From Epiperipatus broadwayi (taxonomy: Eukaryota > Onychophora > Udeonychophora > Euonychophora > Peripatidae): DNA of 64,000 nucleotides. The notes beneath the pieces are model-generated. The model was not told the origin of the DNA and did not search any database. It saw nothing but the letters and a program-made list of their open reading frames with translations. This document shows positions 1 to 12,600 of this stretch, one piece after another. Made by a program: the position numbers and the translations under genes. How positions within the stretch are numbered: the first letter of the stretch is position 1; every line of letters starts with the position of its first letter. Location: assembly GCA_028023455.1 (NCBI GenBank), contig JAQFVV010006238.1:2177478-2241477 (forward strand), written 5' to 3'.

Positions 1-54
1 ATTATTATTATTATTATTATTATTATTATGATGATGATGATGATGATGATGATG

Positions 55-120
<66 letters not shown>
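1..120. repeat. ATT/ATG/ATA compound microsatellite
   Basis: Three abutting trinucleotide runs: ATT units, then ATG units from about 28, then ATA units to 120. The window starts inside it, so its full length is unknown. RTE-type LINE copies in this window end in short ATG-rich tails, so the tract could have grown from such a tail, but no LINE sequence remains beside it. Confidence 0.95.
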
Positions 121-122
<2 letters not shown>

Positions 123-252
123 TGAAACTTTTTATTAAAACTTTACACAGAGCATTAGAAGAAATATTAGTTTTTTCATCTAAGAGAGTGGACAAGATTT
201 AGATAAGAATTTAATATTATGTATCATCTACAACTAATAAATGAAATGTCCT

Positions 253-390
253 CTGTAGTTTAGTACAATGGTAGGATTTCAGACTCTGGAACTCAAGGTT
301 TATGAATTGTAGTTCCAACTCTGTTACCTGTGGTGCTTGAATTTGTTATGAACTCCTGAGAAATAAATAATTTGATTATTAATAAATGAA
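253..390 (+). mobile_element. tRNA-derived SINE (SINE-A), copy 1
   Basis: The head reads TTAGTACAATGGTAGGATTT, close to a Pol III A box. A middle part follows with 'ctctggaactcaaggtt', then 'atgaactcctgagaaataaa' and an AATAAATAATTTGATTATT-like tail. The same order recurs at 745, 7330, 10923, 35060, 37335, 38898, 44825 and 57215, which defines the family. It encodes no protein and would depend on a LINE for movement. No clear target duplication is visible. Confidence 0.7.
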
Positions 391-744
391 ATAATTTAAA
401 GATAGTTGAAAAGGTGATTTATCTTCTCCAACTGTTGTTGTCATCTGGAGGATTCCTATCTAAATTATATCTATATCTATAGTAGGTCTCTGAAGTGAAT
501 AGTTTCTTGTCAATATACATGTATTCAACAAATTAGATCCTTAACATTGGAAGATGGACTGACTCTAGGGGTTGGACTATGCCAGGGCATGATTAGAAAT
601 GAGGTGATATGAATGTAGTCAGCAGGGATGTTAGTAGTAAAACCTTCCTCTTATATCCCAAGCAATCATCTTAGAAACATCATACCATTGGTCCATCAGT
701 CGATGATTACCTGAAAACTGGAATAAAGGCAAGTACATCTTTGT

Positions 745-868
745 CTCATGAGATTTGATATAATGGTAGAATGGCATATTTTGGAGCTCAAGGTTCATGG
801 ATTATGGACAGCTCTGTCACTTCAGGTGTTCTAACTTTATTTGAACTCTTGAACAATAAACTATTTTT
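745..868 (+). mobile_element. SINE-A, copy 2
   Basis: Shares 'ataatggtagaatggcat', 'ggagctcaaggttcatgg' and 'tttgaactcttgaacaataa' with copy 1, in the same order and strand, about 490 bp downstream. The pair is not a tandem repeat, because the sequence between them is unrelated. Confidence 0.7.
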
Positions 869-3800
869 TATTTTATTGGAAATTTTAATGAACTTTCAAT
901 AAGTTTAGGTTCAATATTATTAAAAGACATATTTTCATGAAAATTAGCATGGTTAATAAATAAAAAAGATTTTCATCAGAGTAATTGTATAAAAATACTA
1001 CTCTGTCAATAAATTACATGAAATTATTGAAGAATTCAAAATAGAAAATTGATTTGTCAAATAGATTCAATTTTTTTTCAAGATTTTCAACATTAGAAGT
1101 GTTTAAAGTTTTGATTGGGAAATGGCAAGCCCAATATAAACTATCCATGTCTTAGTTTTGCAGATATTATCTTTGACCACAATAAATCGCCAGATGATTG
1201 GTATTCAAGAGTGTGTTAATTAATTAATTAATGAAAGCAATAAAAATAAATTTGAGTATATTAATGTTTAGTAAATTTACATTACTTGAAAACTAATGTT
1301 AACATAAAGAAAATTAGAAAAATAGATATTATACTTAGATCACTTGATGCTAACTAAAATAAAATAAAATGGAAGGAGTAGAATAATTAAAATAGGTATG
1401 AAATGCATTTGATAGGTGTTTTTATTAATATTAATATTTGTTCTTTTTACACTGTAATGCAGTGGTAGAGTGATAGATTTGAAAGCATTTTCAGTGCTCA
1501 AACATTATATAGTCTACTGAACAATGCAAGGATTACATTTGAACTAGGGAATTATAGAAAGAAGTATGCTAGAAATGATAATGGCATAATAAAAACTAAT
1601 GAATGGGTCTGATGCTAGATTGCCATTTCTGAAATTATTGGGGGGGGGGGGTAAAGAATATAAATGGAATATGGGTTCAAGATATAGCAAAAAAGAGTAT
1701 AACTAATGGAGTAGAGCAATCCTATATAGAACACTAAGGAAGTGTATTGAGATGGTAGAATGAATTAAGGAAAGAGTAGAGATCATTTTGGAAAAAGGAA
1801 AGTTTATGCAAGATATTTGTGAAGAAGCATTTTTGCATTGTGGCGCTTAATTAAAGTGATGATAATTTATTTTGAAACATACCTATACATTCGTGTGCGT
1901 GGGGCAGTTAAACTTAATTGCCTGTTTTCTATTGAACTAGGATAAATAGGAAATTGACTTGCAGCACCAATTATTATAATTAAAGTATCCCTCATTTGTT
2001 AGAATATACTCAAAGTATCTCAGTATTATTCCACACTTTCTAAAGGGCCAAATATTACAACATATGTGTGAGATATTTATAATTATTTATACAGTTGATT
2101 GAATACTAATATCCTCAGCAACTTTTTCTAAAAAGTAGCTATGAATTTATAAGACTAATTGCAGGAAGTTGCCTGGAGTGTGTGTGTCCATTTTAGCAGA
2201 GTTTGGGTTTACAGTAAGCAAGTATAAAAGATCTATTCTTGAAGTCTGAAAAGTTCCCAAATCCGAAAAAACTCCAGAACTAGATAGAGATTTGTATATA
2301 TTTAAACAAATATAATAACAATCGAATGGTAAGGTCGAGCGCTGAAAGTACTAGAAATGAATGAAATCGATCCTAGGACCTTAATCCCGGACTATGATGT
2401 TTTGTCAGTGCATTAATTAAACTAGGCACTGTATTTTTCCTCATTCACTCAGAACTATTCCACTGGCTGGAGTTCATGTTTTTATTCAGTTTAAACTATT
2501 TTGTTTTATTAAATAGCAATATAGAGAAAAAATGATGAGAAATATTCATTTTTAAAAAAGTTCTTTTTATTGTTTTCTCTCAGATATAGTGTTATTTGAA
2601 TATTTTTTAATTCTTTACAGTAATTAAAAAGATATTTTATTTTTCAGTGTAATTTGCAACATTTTCACTTTCTCATCTTTCATCTGTGAAATAATCATAA
2701 ACACTCTAATTATATATGATTGATTACAGCTAGAACTAAACGTTCTCTTGTCATTGAAACATCAGTTTTAAAATTACTAATTGACACATTCTTGTAAAGA
2801 ATAATTTTCTCAAAATGGATTTTCTAAACTATAATAAGCTAGTTAATTATTAATAGCTTTTAACTGTTTCTTGTTTTTTTTTTTTCAAAAAAAAAAAAAT
2901 GAAATCAATATCGGGATAATTTCTTTACTATGCTCAGCAAATTTTATTTTATTTAATTACTTTTTCTGAATTTAGAAAAATCATTTATAAAAGAATGGCT
3001 TTATAAACAGTTTCTTTGGAATGAAACTATATCTGGTAACTTAAGTAGCATTCATACCGACCTCAAAACTAACCATCTATGAAAGTACTAAAACTAAACA
3101 ATACATAGCTAAAGTTTTAATCTGTATTATTTTGCAAAAAAGTATATCCTTCCAAAGACTTATTGTCTAGAAACTGGCTTGAGAAATATTTTACTGCCGT
3201 CTAGTGATATTAATTTACTCATTACTTGCCCTGTAATATAGTAGTAGTTAGTGCATTCCTCAACCATCATAAATTTATGACTTTTCTATAATTATTTTTA
3301 TATTTTTGGAAAAAATAATGTTTGAAATATATAGTAAAGTTAACAAAGTAAGGGTTATTATTCAGAAAAACAAATATTGAAAATGTTTATTAATCTCTAT
3401 TTTTTTTACATAAACTGCACTAACATAATGCATTAAAAAGTATAACTAACTTTATAGTGGAGTAAATAAATAAATAAAAAAAACTTAAATAGTTTATGGT
3501 TCCCAATATTGTGCCTCTCTTGAGTGAAGAAATCATTACTCACCAAACTTAATATCTGGTCAGTTATGATGATTTTAGTGAAGTTTCTTTTTTTGTCTTT
3601 CAGCTGAATGTAGATAGACACATATTAGCACATCAGTAATTGGGTGGTTTACTGAATTGACTTGCTATCTGAGAGTAAAATCTTAAGCTTATTTGGAAAT
3701 ACAAAAAAAAAAAAAATCTCTTGTTTTATATATATTTCAGATTCAAACTTTTGATCATAGGCAATGACAGAAAAATATGCTAACTACTACTATGTCATTT

Positions 3801-4359
3801 AGACTTTCAGAATATCTTGCTAAATTTATGTGTTGTTGTTGATGATAAGATAATATAGGTTAATGTATATAATGGTAGGAATTACAGTGTTTTTAATATC
3901 AATTTGAAAGAAAATGTTTACATCTGAATTTTGCATACTTTTACTTGTTTTAATATGTGTAATAAAATGTAAAGAAAATATGTAATGATCTCACAAACAA
4001 AAAGATCTAGAGTACATCAAAACTTTTTTATTTTTACATTAAGATATGTATTGAAATATAGGAGAAGCATATATATATATATTGAAACTTTTGGACATTT
4101 GGCAGTAGTTTATTCACCATATTGTAAAATGCAATAAATGTAGATAGGCTACTAGAGCAAATTAGTTTTATTTAAAGATTGTGAATAGTAATTGATAGTT
4201 ACTTAGCAAAACCACTATTCTACTACTAATAAATTTCTCTAGTTATTGCATAGAAATTCCCCACCCCATTCCTTCATTTACAACAAAATAATTTGTGAAA
4301 ATATTTTAATTTAACATATATTTATATTTTGGATATTTATTGGTAGAACATAAATTATA
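869..4359. other. AT-rich non-coding stretch with SINE-like fragments
   Basis: No convincing gene. A SINE-like piece in plus orientation lies near 1455-1500 ('gcagtggtagagtg'). A minus-strand tRNA-like piece lies at 2336-2445, with a B-box-like 'aggatcgatttc' when read in reverse. A G10 run is at 1640-1649 and poly-T/poly-A runs meet near 2873-2900. The frame at 3433-3621 on the minus strand has no recognisable features and looks like chance. Confidence 0.6.
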
Positions 4360-4361
4360 TA

Positions 4362-5331
4362 CACCTGGGTCTCATTTTACGCGATAGATAGGTTTCTCAG
4401 AAAACACGCGCAAATGAAATCGCGCAAAAATACACGTAACTTACCTTGAAAAAGGGGAGATACGGACTGTGATTTTTCAAAAATCGCATAAAAGCAAAAC
4501 ACCAATGTAAAATTACTTTAAAATTCGCGCAAAAAAAAAAAAATAAGGAAATAAAATATGACTAATAAAAAATTTCAAATTTGAAAAAAAATGATACAAG
4601 ACAAACTTTTTTTAACTATAATATTTAATTTTATTCAAAACAATATATTTTTATGCCATAATTTACAGTAATTTACATTTTTTATACACGTTTTAATTAT
4701 TATCACTATTTGCCAATAAACAGGTTCGTTTGCAAACTGGTAAAAAATCAGATTCTTGCCAAGAGGAAATACAACTAGCGCCAACATCACTCTCACGTTG
4801 TGTTAATGGTTTTCTGGTGACAACGTAATTAGTAATTAATCTAACAACTAAAAATTAAATTCTTATTTTTGTCTTTAATTTTTTAATTTTCAATTTTAAT
4901 TGTGCCCACTGCTATTACTCACCTTTTAAAAATAAACTTGCAGTCACTAAATGATTAATAATTGATTACGTTCTTTTTTAAAAAGCAAAAACAGAATGTG
5001 ATTTAAAATGCAAAATTAACACGCACAATGTTTGAACAAATTTACATTATAATCTTGTAAAATTTAATGTGTGTATACATAAAATATGGAAATCATGATT
5101 TTAATTTCATTATTCCATAAAATCTTACTATTATAAAGCACTGAAAATATTGAAATTACTAAGATGAAAGTTGAATTCCAATAATGTGCTATTACTTTCA
5201 ATATAACGTAAGTGCGCAAAATTTATTATTTAAAGTAATAGCGCATTATCGGAGTTCGACTTCCGGAGAAACGTGAATCGCGTAACTTCAAAATCGCATT
5301 AAATAAATCTGCGTAAAAAGAGACCCAGGTG
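4362..5331 (+). mobile_element. Non-autonomous TIR element, TA-flanked, copy 1 (970 bp)
   Basis: The left end is CACCTGGGTCTC followed by attttacgcg; the right end is the inverse, ...cgtaaaaagagacccaggtg. The terminal inverted repeat is about 22 bp. A TA dinucleotide lies immediately outside both ends, as expected for a Tc1/mariner/pogo-like duplication. No transposase frame exists inside. Both termini hold many CpG/GCGC motifs, which stand out against the AT-rich interior. Copies at 17791 and 62588 share the structure and most of the interior; this copy is closer to the one at 62588. The superfamily is inferred only from the TA duplication. Confidence 0.85.
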
Positions 5332-5767
5332 TATATATAAGCAACATCCAATGAAGCACACCAAACATATAATAAATAAAGCAATTGTGGTATAATTTAA
5401 CTTTTTAAACAATAAATAAATTGTAGAAGCATTTTTTCAATTATATGTATAATTTCCCATAATGCGCTATTTCATGTTACCCTTTCCATGCTTTTTGAAT
5501 GTTTGCACTAGCCGTTTGTTCTAATTGAGATCTACTTGGTTAAAATATATTGCGGAACTGTTAGAATGTTCTTTTGTTAAGTTGTTGTTGTTTTACTGCT
5601 GTCTGTAACTGTATGTTTTAAAAATGTTCTCAGATATTGAATAATCATTTTCAGTGGCATAAAAGTATTTTATATCAGTCTCCAAATATTAGAATTATTT
5701 TTAAGCATTTGAATTGCATCAGAATTATATTAACGAAGAAAAAAAGAAATGACTTTGTTTTTTTTTC

Positions 5768-5880
5768 CTCATATGTCATAGCATATGACATATGAGGTGA
5801 ACCCGCAACAACTGTCTGCAACAAACTGCTTGCTTGCAAGGCAGCTGTGCTGACCTCTCGGCTAACAATGCTTGACACTT
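5768..5880 (-). mobile_element. tRNA-like SINE head plus perfect 14 bp hairpin
   Basis: Read on the minus strand there is an A-box-like TTAGCCGAGAGGTCAGC, an anticodon-arm-like 'gctgccttgcaagcaagcag' and a B-box-like 'gcgggttcacctc'. It is followed by a palindrome at 5768-5798, whose 14 bp arms (CCTCATATGTCATA and its complement) are separated by GCA. The variable region is too long for a normal tRNA, so it is a SINE head or tRNA pseudogene, not a working tRNA. Confidence 0.55.
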
Positions 5881-7329
5881 TATGTTTTGATTCAGTAATA
5901 TACATATAATATAAATTCTTACTTAAATTAATATTTCAAACTATGCATGCAATGTATCCCAGTGTAAAGATGACTAGTAATTGATTTTCTCCAAGCTATC
6001 TGCAGCAGCAACTATGAAACGTGTTACATAGTAATGTAGCTTGGCTGTGCATCACAAATATTTTAAGGCATTAGGATATTTGAATATGAATTAACAACAT
6101 GATATATGGCAATTATTCCATATCCTAATTCATGATACAATTACACTCTAATATAAAATTTTGTTTTATATTGTACAAAACTGCTATTGAAACATTTGAA
6201 ATAATCTATACTGTATATGGTGGTGAAATCAGGAATCACAAAATTGTTTTAAATGATGTGCAAGAAGTTTTATGATGACAGAGAGAGAGCACTGAAGACA
6301 ATCCATGAATATGCAAAACAAAAATATCACATTTCATGTCATAACTTATGATCCAAAGTTACTAGCCCTTAAAGTTCTTATGGTGAATAGCTAAACTATG
6401 TCCATTTGTACCTCAGAAATATTGATTTAGATATAGTGCTGCAGCCAGCTTGAAGAAAGAACAAGTCACCTCTTATGAGATTGTGTGGATGCTATGGGAT
6501 TATTGTATCTGATCTTATAAAAGTCATAGCATTCAAAACCCACAATTTAAAAACAAAATATAAAATATTTAAAAAAATTAGAAACTTGTAAATTTCACAA
6601 GTTTTTAACTGTATTGTATGGTACCGCCTTTTTATGCCACACACTCAGTGATGCTTATGAATGCCTTTGCATCATTTGATCTCATTATAATATTTTGGTA
6701 TTGTGAGTTTGAAAATTTAAAATAGTGCTAGGTATAATATATTGAATATAGCAGTTGTGCAGAGCCTAAAGAGGGTTGTTAAATGTTTCATTTAAGTGAT
6801 GAAATAACAATAATAAATTTAGTTTTGAAAAGAAGCAACATATTTACAAATGTTGACTGGACAATTAATAAGAACACATCCTCAGTTTGCAATAATAAAA
6901 AGGTAAAAGAAATCTGTACTAATGTTGCTTACTCCTGAAATTTCTTAAGATGCATCATAGTATAGAATAAGTATTTAATGAAGACAGGAAATTATTAAAC
7001 TTATGAGAGAAGAATATGAGCAACATATATGTTTTGGAAAACAATAACATATTGTAGTTGAAAGCACTTAGTTTGCAATGAAGATATTAGCAAAAAAAAT
7101 CACTTAAAAGAGAGATATCAAGTCACTTATTACAAGAAAGGAATAGCTGCAAATATTCAGAGTTTTTTATAAACTTAACATCCAACAACTTTGCGGTATT
7201 GGTATCATTAACATTATGTTTTGGAGCTGTTTCATATGACATTTAATTTTCTAAATCACAATGCAAATGCTATCATGTGATCATAAAGTCTCATGAGAAA
7301 ATGTCTGTTAATAATCAAATGGTATTCCT

Positions 7330-7422
7330 CAAGCGTTTGTAAGAAGTGGAGCAGAACTATAATCCATGAAGTTTGAGCTCCAGAATGGGTTAGGATTACT
7401 ACCATAGCATTACATCATGCAG
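7330..7422 (-). mobile_element. SINE-A, copy 3 (partial)
   Basis: Reverse orientation: 'aatccatgaagtttgagctc' and 'cattacatcatgcag' match the complement of the middle and head of SINE-A. The AATAAAT tail is missing. Confidence 0.55.
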
Positions 7423-9111
7423 GACAGAATGACTGTTGGCATCTGTACTGGAAACTACATGTGAAATTTATGCATTTAATGTTTTGGAAGCATTTGATCA
7501 TTAGAATGAATGATAGATAATAAGTTAATTTTGGGGGAGGGGAGAGAGAGAATACTTGGGTGAATGTATTATCGTTCATGTTCACCCAGATATGACTCAA
7601 ATACAGATATAGCTAAATACGCTCTAAATCATTCTCAATTTAATAATCCACTGTCTTTTTGATAACTGCTTGATTTCATTTTTCTTTTAATTATTTTTGC
7701 TGATGTCATAATGCATATAATTGATAATGCATATAATTTTTAAATCAAATTTTGTTACAGTTATTTCAAAATATCCATGGTAAAAATGTCATTTTTTATA
7801 GTACTGTGTACTACATAAAAAATGTGAATTATATAATGTGTATCCATGATTTTTTGGCATCTGCACAAAGTTTGGAACCACGTGCTATTTAAACAGCAGT
7901 TACACCACAGTGCATCTGCCTCCCAAGACTATAGCTTCAACTTGGGATCAAATTTGGACATTTGTTTTTTGATTTTAAACAGGTCTGCCATAATCTTATT
8001 AGTAGTCAGTCACTAATCATCCCTTCTGAGCATTATATTCTTGGTTAGTAAACGCATGTCTATTTATTTCTTAACTAGGTCTAAAAATGTGATAACTTTA
8101 AAACTTTTACTGACAACTACTTGGCATGCTTGATGAAACTATTAGAATGGATTTTGCCCTTGAATGAGCTATTTAAAAGTTGTTTTACTTTTAGAAAGGA
8201 ATCAAAAATTACTTTAATGACATTTAAGAGTTACTTGACCAATAATATTCACAATCGATTTAAATGTGTATATCTATAATAATTTTATGTATAATTTATG
8301 TAAAATAAATTCATTTTGGAAATCACATATATATATATACTCTTTGCTTTAACAGAATAGTTGAATATACTTTTCTAAAATATTGCTGAAATAATTATTA
8401 ACTGAATTTATTTTTTACTTTGTGAACTGACAGCAAAATGTGTTAAAATGTTACTTTTTTTTTCTTTTGTTAGAATTTATCTACATTGTAGAGCTTAAAT
8501 GAATCCCTTTTGCTCTATCATTCTTCCCATTTTCTCTTAAATACCTTTCAATTTCCTGTTCTGTCCTGCAAGTCTAGTCTCCAGCTTAGTTTAAATAATG
8601 GTCTTATTCTATCTTCTGGGGTTTATTTTTGTAGTGATTAAAAGCTAAAGTGCTGTCTATTATTTATTTCTATTAACAATTTCTGATTGAGGTTGAAAGG
8701 AGTTCCTTTTCTTTTACTATTTTTCTTTGCAAGATAGTCCCCCCCTCCCTTTTTTTTTCTTTCTCTTTTTTAGTATTATTTTAAAATAAGTTTGTGATAC
8801 TGTTTCTATGCATATACACACATATACATATAGATTGCAATGTTGTTAACTCACTGATTAATAAAATTAATATAGTTTAGACGGAGATGGAACTGTTGGT
8901 GTTTTGGTTTTCTTCTTTGCTTTTTCATTGGAGAAACTTGACCTAAAATATATTGATTTATTAGTTTAAAAAATCTGAAAAGGCCTGAATTATACAACTA
9001 AAAGAAACTACAATGGATTGGAACTCTGATATTTTCATTGTTCTCAGACTTATTTTCTACAGTTTATTTAAATATTTATAATATTTATTTTATAAAGTGC
9101 AAACAGTATTG

Positions 9112-9270
9112 AAATTAAACTGAGAGAGTGCTTGGATATATAGAAAGACAAGTAAAGAAGAGGGTGGAACCACCCTTTTCTTGTTAAATTCTCTGTCCCA
9201 GCGTTTACGATCTGATTGGCTGTTGATAGTTATAAGCGCTTGAGAGGTTTGCACTCTCTCAGTTTAATTT
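9112..9270. mobile_element. Short MITE with TTAA ends (159 bp)
   Basis: A perfect 20 bp inverted repeat lies at the two ends (9112-9131 and 9251-9270), reading AAATTAAACTGAGAGAGTGC on the left. Inside it a TTAA tetranucleotide flanks ACTGAGAGAGTGC on both sides, so TTAA may be the target duplication and the 13 bp the true terminal repeat. The interior has a small hairpin (gggtgg/ccaccc). No coding capacity. TTAA duplications are typical of piggyBac-like elements, but the terminal bases are not diagnostic. Confidence 0.75.
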
Positions 9271-10459
9271 TAAATATTTATGATTATTTTTAAAATATAT
9301 TTTGATAATAATTATGAAAAAAGAAATGATTTCATACACTTAGATCTTTTTTTAAATGTTTTTTTTCATCTTAAGAAAAGAAAACTATAAATTGTAATGG
9401 TTTTCTAAACACAGTAATGTGAAACTTTTGTGTGATATTTTAATAATTATAAATACAATATCAGAATTTTATACATTTAGGATATCTTAAAAATAATTCA
9501 TATTTTAAAAATGAAATTCAATCAACAAAGATTTCATTAATTTATTTTTTTCCATGGGCATTGCAGTAATAATCAGATAAGAAAAAAATTATTGTTCTCA
9601 TTGTGTATTTCACTTTATTTTTTTTTATATTGGCAATGTTAAACGTGATTTATAGAATTTTAATATAGAATAATATTTTAAATAGTAAAAGTAAATGAAT
9701 GTTTATAAAATAATTACATTAGAAAGAACAATATAAACATCCACCTGTTGAAAATTAAATTAATTTGGTAACTAATATTCTATAAACTTTTTTTAGTACA
9801 CATCTATGAGATTTTTATTTTAGCAGGAACTGTGATTTGTTATAGTAACACTTTTATTAAATGAGTTTACTTTTTAAGAAAATAATAAACCATTAAAGTA
9901 AACAATCTTACATTTATTATTAGAAAAATGATTATGCTTTTCCACGTAACTGTCATTGATTTTGAACTCACTGTTTCCACATTGTTTTCTTAATTTGCTC
10001 ACCTTTGCTATTCAAGTTATGATTTTCATTTTTTTTAGTAAAGGACAGCTGAAAACTTTAATCACTAAATTTTAAATGCATTTCATTAGTTGATCTTACA
10101 GTTTAGAAAATTTAAAACTGTAATTACTTAATCTTATAGAATACTAATAGGTAAAAATTGGAAAGGAAAGCAAATTCTATTACTAAAAAAATTGGTATAG
10201 AATTTATGAAAAAACAAAGACTGGAAAAATAAACTACTTATGTTTTTTTTTTTTTTTGTTGTTCCTATAAAGATGCTGTATTGTATAAAAATAATTATTA
10301 AATATAGAAAACATATTGTAAATGTATATCCAATATATTTTAAATTAATAATTACAGTAGAGTAAAACTAATATAAACATATAATATTAACACAATTTTC
10401 TATGCATTTCACATACTGCAAAATACAATATTTTATTATTCCATACTTCTAAAATATCT

Positions 10460-10493
10460 GACAGTTTCAACTCTCCAACAGTCTTCTTCAGAG
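10460..10493 (-). ncRNA. Hammerhead-like motif (decayed, low confidence)
   Basis: On the minus strand: CTGAAGA, an A, then GACT pairing with AGTT around loop GTTGGAG, then GAAA, then ACTGTC. This fits the order of a hammerhead core with a GUC triplet. Stem I pairing outside the core is weak (about two pairs), so it may be a relic or chance. It resembles the better-supported motifs at 42231 and 44271. Confidence 0.3.
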
Positions 10494-10922
10494 CTTTTTC
10501 TACTGTTTATTTTATTTTTTCAACTGTAAACATTTTTATTAACATTTGTCTTATTTGAATTCAAGTGGATAATGTGAATATTTTTTTCAGAAAACTGAGG
10601 AGATTCAAGCTAGGTTGGGGTTGGTTTTCAGATAGTGAGCCCATAAACAACTGAACCAATCATTCAGTTATTGATTTGTAAATTGATTATCTGGATATTT
10701 GTAACTAATGATTAAACAATGGAGAATTATAAAAACTCATACATTATTATCAGTTAATGAACCTTGTGAATGCACTAATGGCTTTTTCATTGTTCTTTAT
10801 GGGGTGATAGTGAGAAATCTTTGCTGCGCAATGTGCTTTAGCTTACAAATATTAATAAATTTTAAATTATATATTACTCTGAGAAAAATAGCACTATGAT
10901 GGAATGCTGAACTCAATAGCTA

Positions 10923-11050
10923 AATAAATAATTAAATTACTTTATTGCTTGAGAGTTCATAAGCTATTTTAGCTCTGGAAGTGCCAGTAACAGAATTGAT
11001 TCTAGGACCTCATATTCCAGTCTGAAACCCTACCATTGCACCAAATTCAC
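10923..11050 (-). mobile_element. SINE-A, copy 4 (near full length)
   Basis: Reverse orientation with all parts: tail 'taattaaattactttattgc', 'ttgagagttcataagc', middle 'ggacctcatattccagtctg' and head complement 'accctaccattgcaccaa'. One of the best-preserved copies for building a family consensus. Confidence 0.7.
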
Positions 11051-11812
11051 AGGGGAACCCAAGAGCTAAAAGTGTTAGAATCGTTTGCCATTCCACTACT
11101 CACAAGCATCACTTCTAAAACAACTAACTGTACAGATTTTATTTAATATTTTGAAATTATTATTATTTTACTGGTTGTTTCCAGTGAAACTATGTAGTAT
11201 AACATCCAACAAGGTGAAAAACCATTTTGATTAATATCTTTATAGTAGCATAATTTTCTCTATCTCTATGACACTTACTGTAACCTTTACTATGTAGTAA
11301 TAAATGCAAGATGGTGGTGTTTATTAAATCCTTATTCTTTGACATTTTATCCAACATTTCCAGACCAAATTTCGAGCTTATGGTTTTTGTCAGAGTAACT
11401 TTTAGATCTTGTACCAGATCTTTAGGATCAAATTCACCTACTTCTAGCAGCTATCATTTAATGATATCAAACTATGAGTGCAAATTAAAAAACAAATATT
11501 TTCAATCTAAGCCAACTTGCATGCATAGTAAGTGGAATAGAGATCAAGAAAAATTATGCTATCATAACATCAATAAGCAAAATATGGCATGAGGTGAACA
11601 CAGGTGACATTTTATTGATTTATACCAAAATTTGGCCACAGGATAGACGTACTTATAGTTATTAATGAATGAAGAACACCATAATGTATACAAAGTGAAC
11701 TGGTTTCCTATTTACATGATTATGCTAGCAAGTTGGTTTATATTGAAAACATTTATATATTTTTTAGTTTGGGTGTATAGCTTGAAAATATAGCAGAAAA
11801 ATAAATTATGTG

Positions 11813-11990
11813 TGCTGGAAGAAAGGTACATTAGATCCTGAAGTTCCAAGACTCTTCACTGATGAAAGCCATAAGCTTGAAACTAATCTGGAGATATTTG
11901 ATAATACATCATAGAATAGGGACTTAATAAGCATTAGTTTTTATTAATACTTACTAAAGCTTAGAGTAAATAGCAATAGTGATGGGAAAA
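11813..11990 (+). mobile_element. Hammerhead repeat family 2, copy 1 (partial)
   Basis: Matches the longer copies at 20938 and 42073-42678 through 'cattagatcct', 'cactgatgaaagccataag' and 'aaactaatctggagatattt'. It fades downstream, where other copies continue with 'ggcactagataggg'. No coding sequence. Confidence 0.7.
11853..11894 (+). ncRNA. Hammerhead ribozyme motif, family 2
   Basis: Segments in order: TCTTCA (stem I, 5' side), CTGATGA, AAGC-CATAA-GCTT (perfect 4 bp stem II), GAA, then ACTAAT C with the cleavage position after C (AUC triplet), then TGGAGA. TCTTCA pairs with TGGAGA over six positions with one G-U. Stem III is minimal (A-U closing pair, one mismatch), as in natural minimal hammerheads that act best as dimers. 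Established: CUGANGA/GAAA and the NUH triplet are invariant hammerhead features. Activity is inferred. Confidence 0.65.
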
Positions 11991-12076
11991 ATTATGTTAC
12001 TATAACAGCAATATGTAAGCTAAAGTCATGTTATGGAGTCATATCCAATTTTATTGGTGAATATCTTTTTGTTGTC

Positions 12077-12600
12077 TATATATATAAAATCCAAGTGAGT
12101 GCATGAATGTTTGTCCATAGAACTGTCATGTGTCAAATTCACAACCAATTTTAAAAAAATTATGTTTGTCTGTTAACATTATGTGAAGGAAGTATCCTAT
12201 TAATATAATTTTTTTACAAAGCATTTTATGCAAAGCAAAAAAAAAAATTGATAAAGCAACCAATTAAAAAAAACTATTACAAAAACGATGGCCTTTCCAT
12301 AGGCTGGGTACATTGACAACCATAATGCTGTCAAATTCACATATCAGGTATGTTTAAAATTTTTAATTTTAATTTAGCTTTATTAATACCTTGCCGGGTA
12401 CATTTCTAAAGTGTACCAAACAGGCTGGGTTGTTCCAAACATTTTTTTTTTCACTTGTGAATTTCTCACATTTATTTATATAATATTAAAAATCTTTCAT
12501 TTAATTTACAGGATATCTTATAAATAAATTGTTAAAGCAATCAGTTTAAAAAAAAAAAAAAAGATAGCCTTTTCAAAGGCTGGGTACATTTAATATTGAT
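12077..12600 (+). mobile_element. Possible Helitron-like remnant
   Basis: Begins with TCTATATATATAAAATCCAA followed by 'gtgagtgcatgaatgtttgt', which resembles common Helitron 5' starts. Three pieces like 'ttgccgggtacattt' or 'aggctgggtacattt' (near 12300, 12390 and 12578) resemble the sequence before Helitron 3' ends. No clear CTRR end with hairpin and no Rep/helicase coding is visible. The internal repetition suggests nested or tandem partial copies. Confidence 0.4.

Larger units (their letters stand above)
5334..9111. other. AT-rich non-coding stretch
   Basis: Apart from the tRNA-like piece at 5768-5880 and the SINE at 7330, I see no gene, RNA or long repeat. A second tRNA/SINE-like fragment in minus orientation may lie near 7890-7960 ('cagttacaccacagtgcatctg'), but it is weak. 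The short minus-strand frames here overlap repeats or are featureless. Confidence 0.55.
9271..12076. other. AT-rich stretch between small repeats
   Basis: Outside the entries at 10460, 10923 and 11813 nothing is recognisable. The plus-strand frames at 10708-10899 and 11311-11592 have no domain, signal or repeat pattern that I can identify; the second uses ordinary AT-biased codons and may be chance. Confidence 0.5.
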
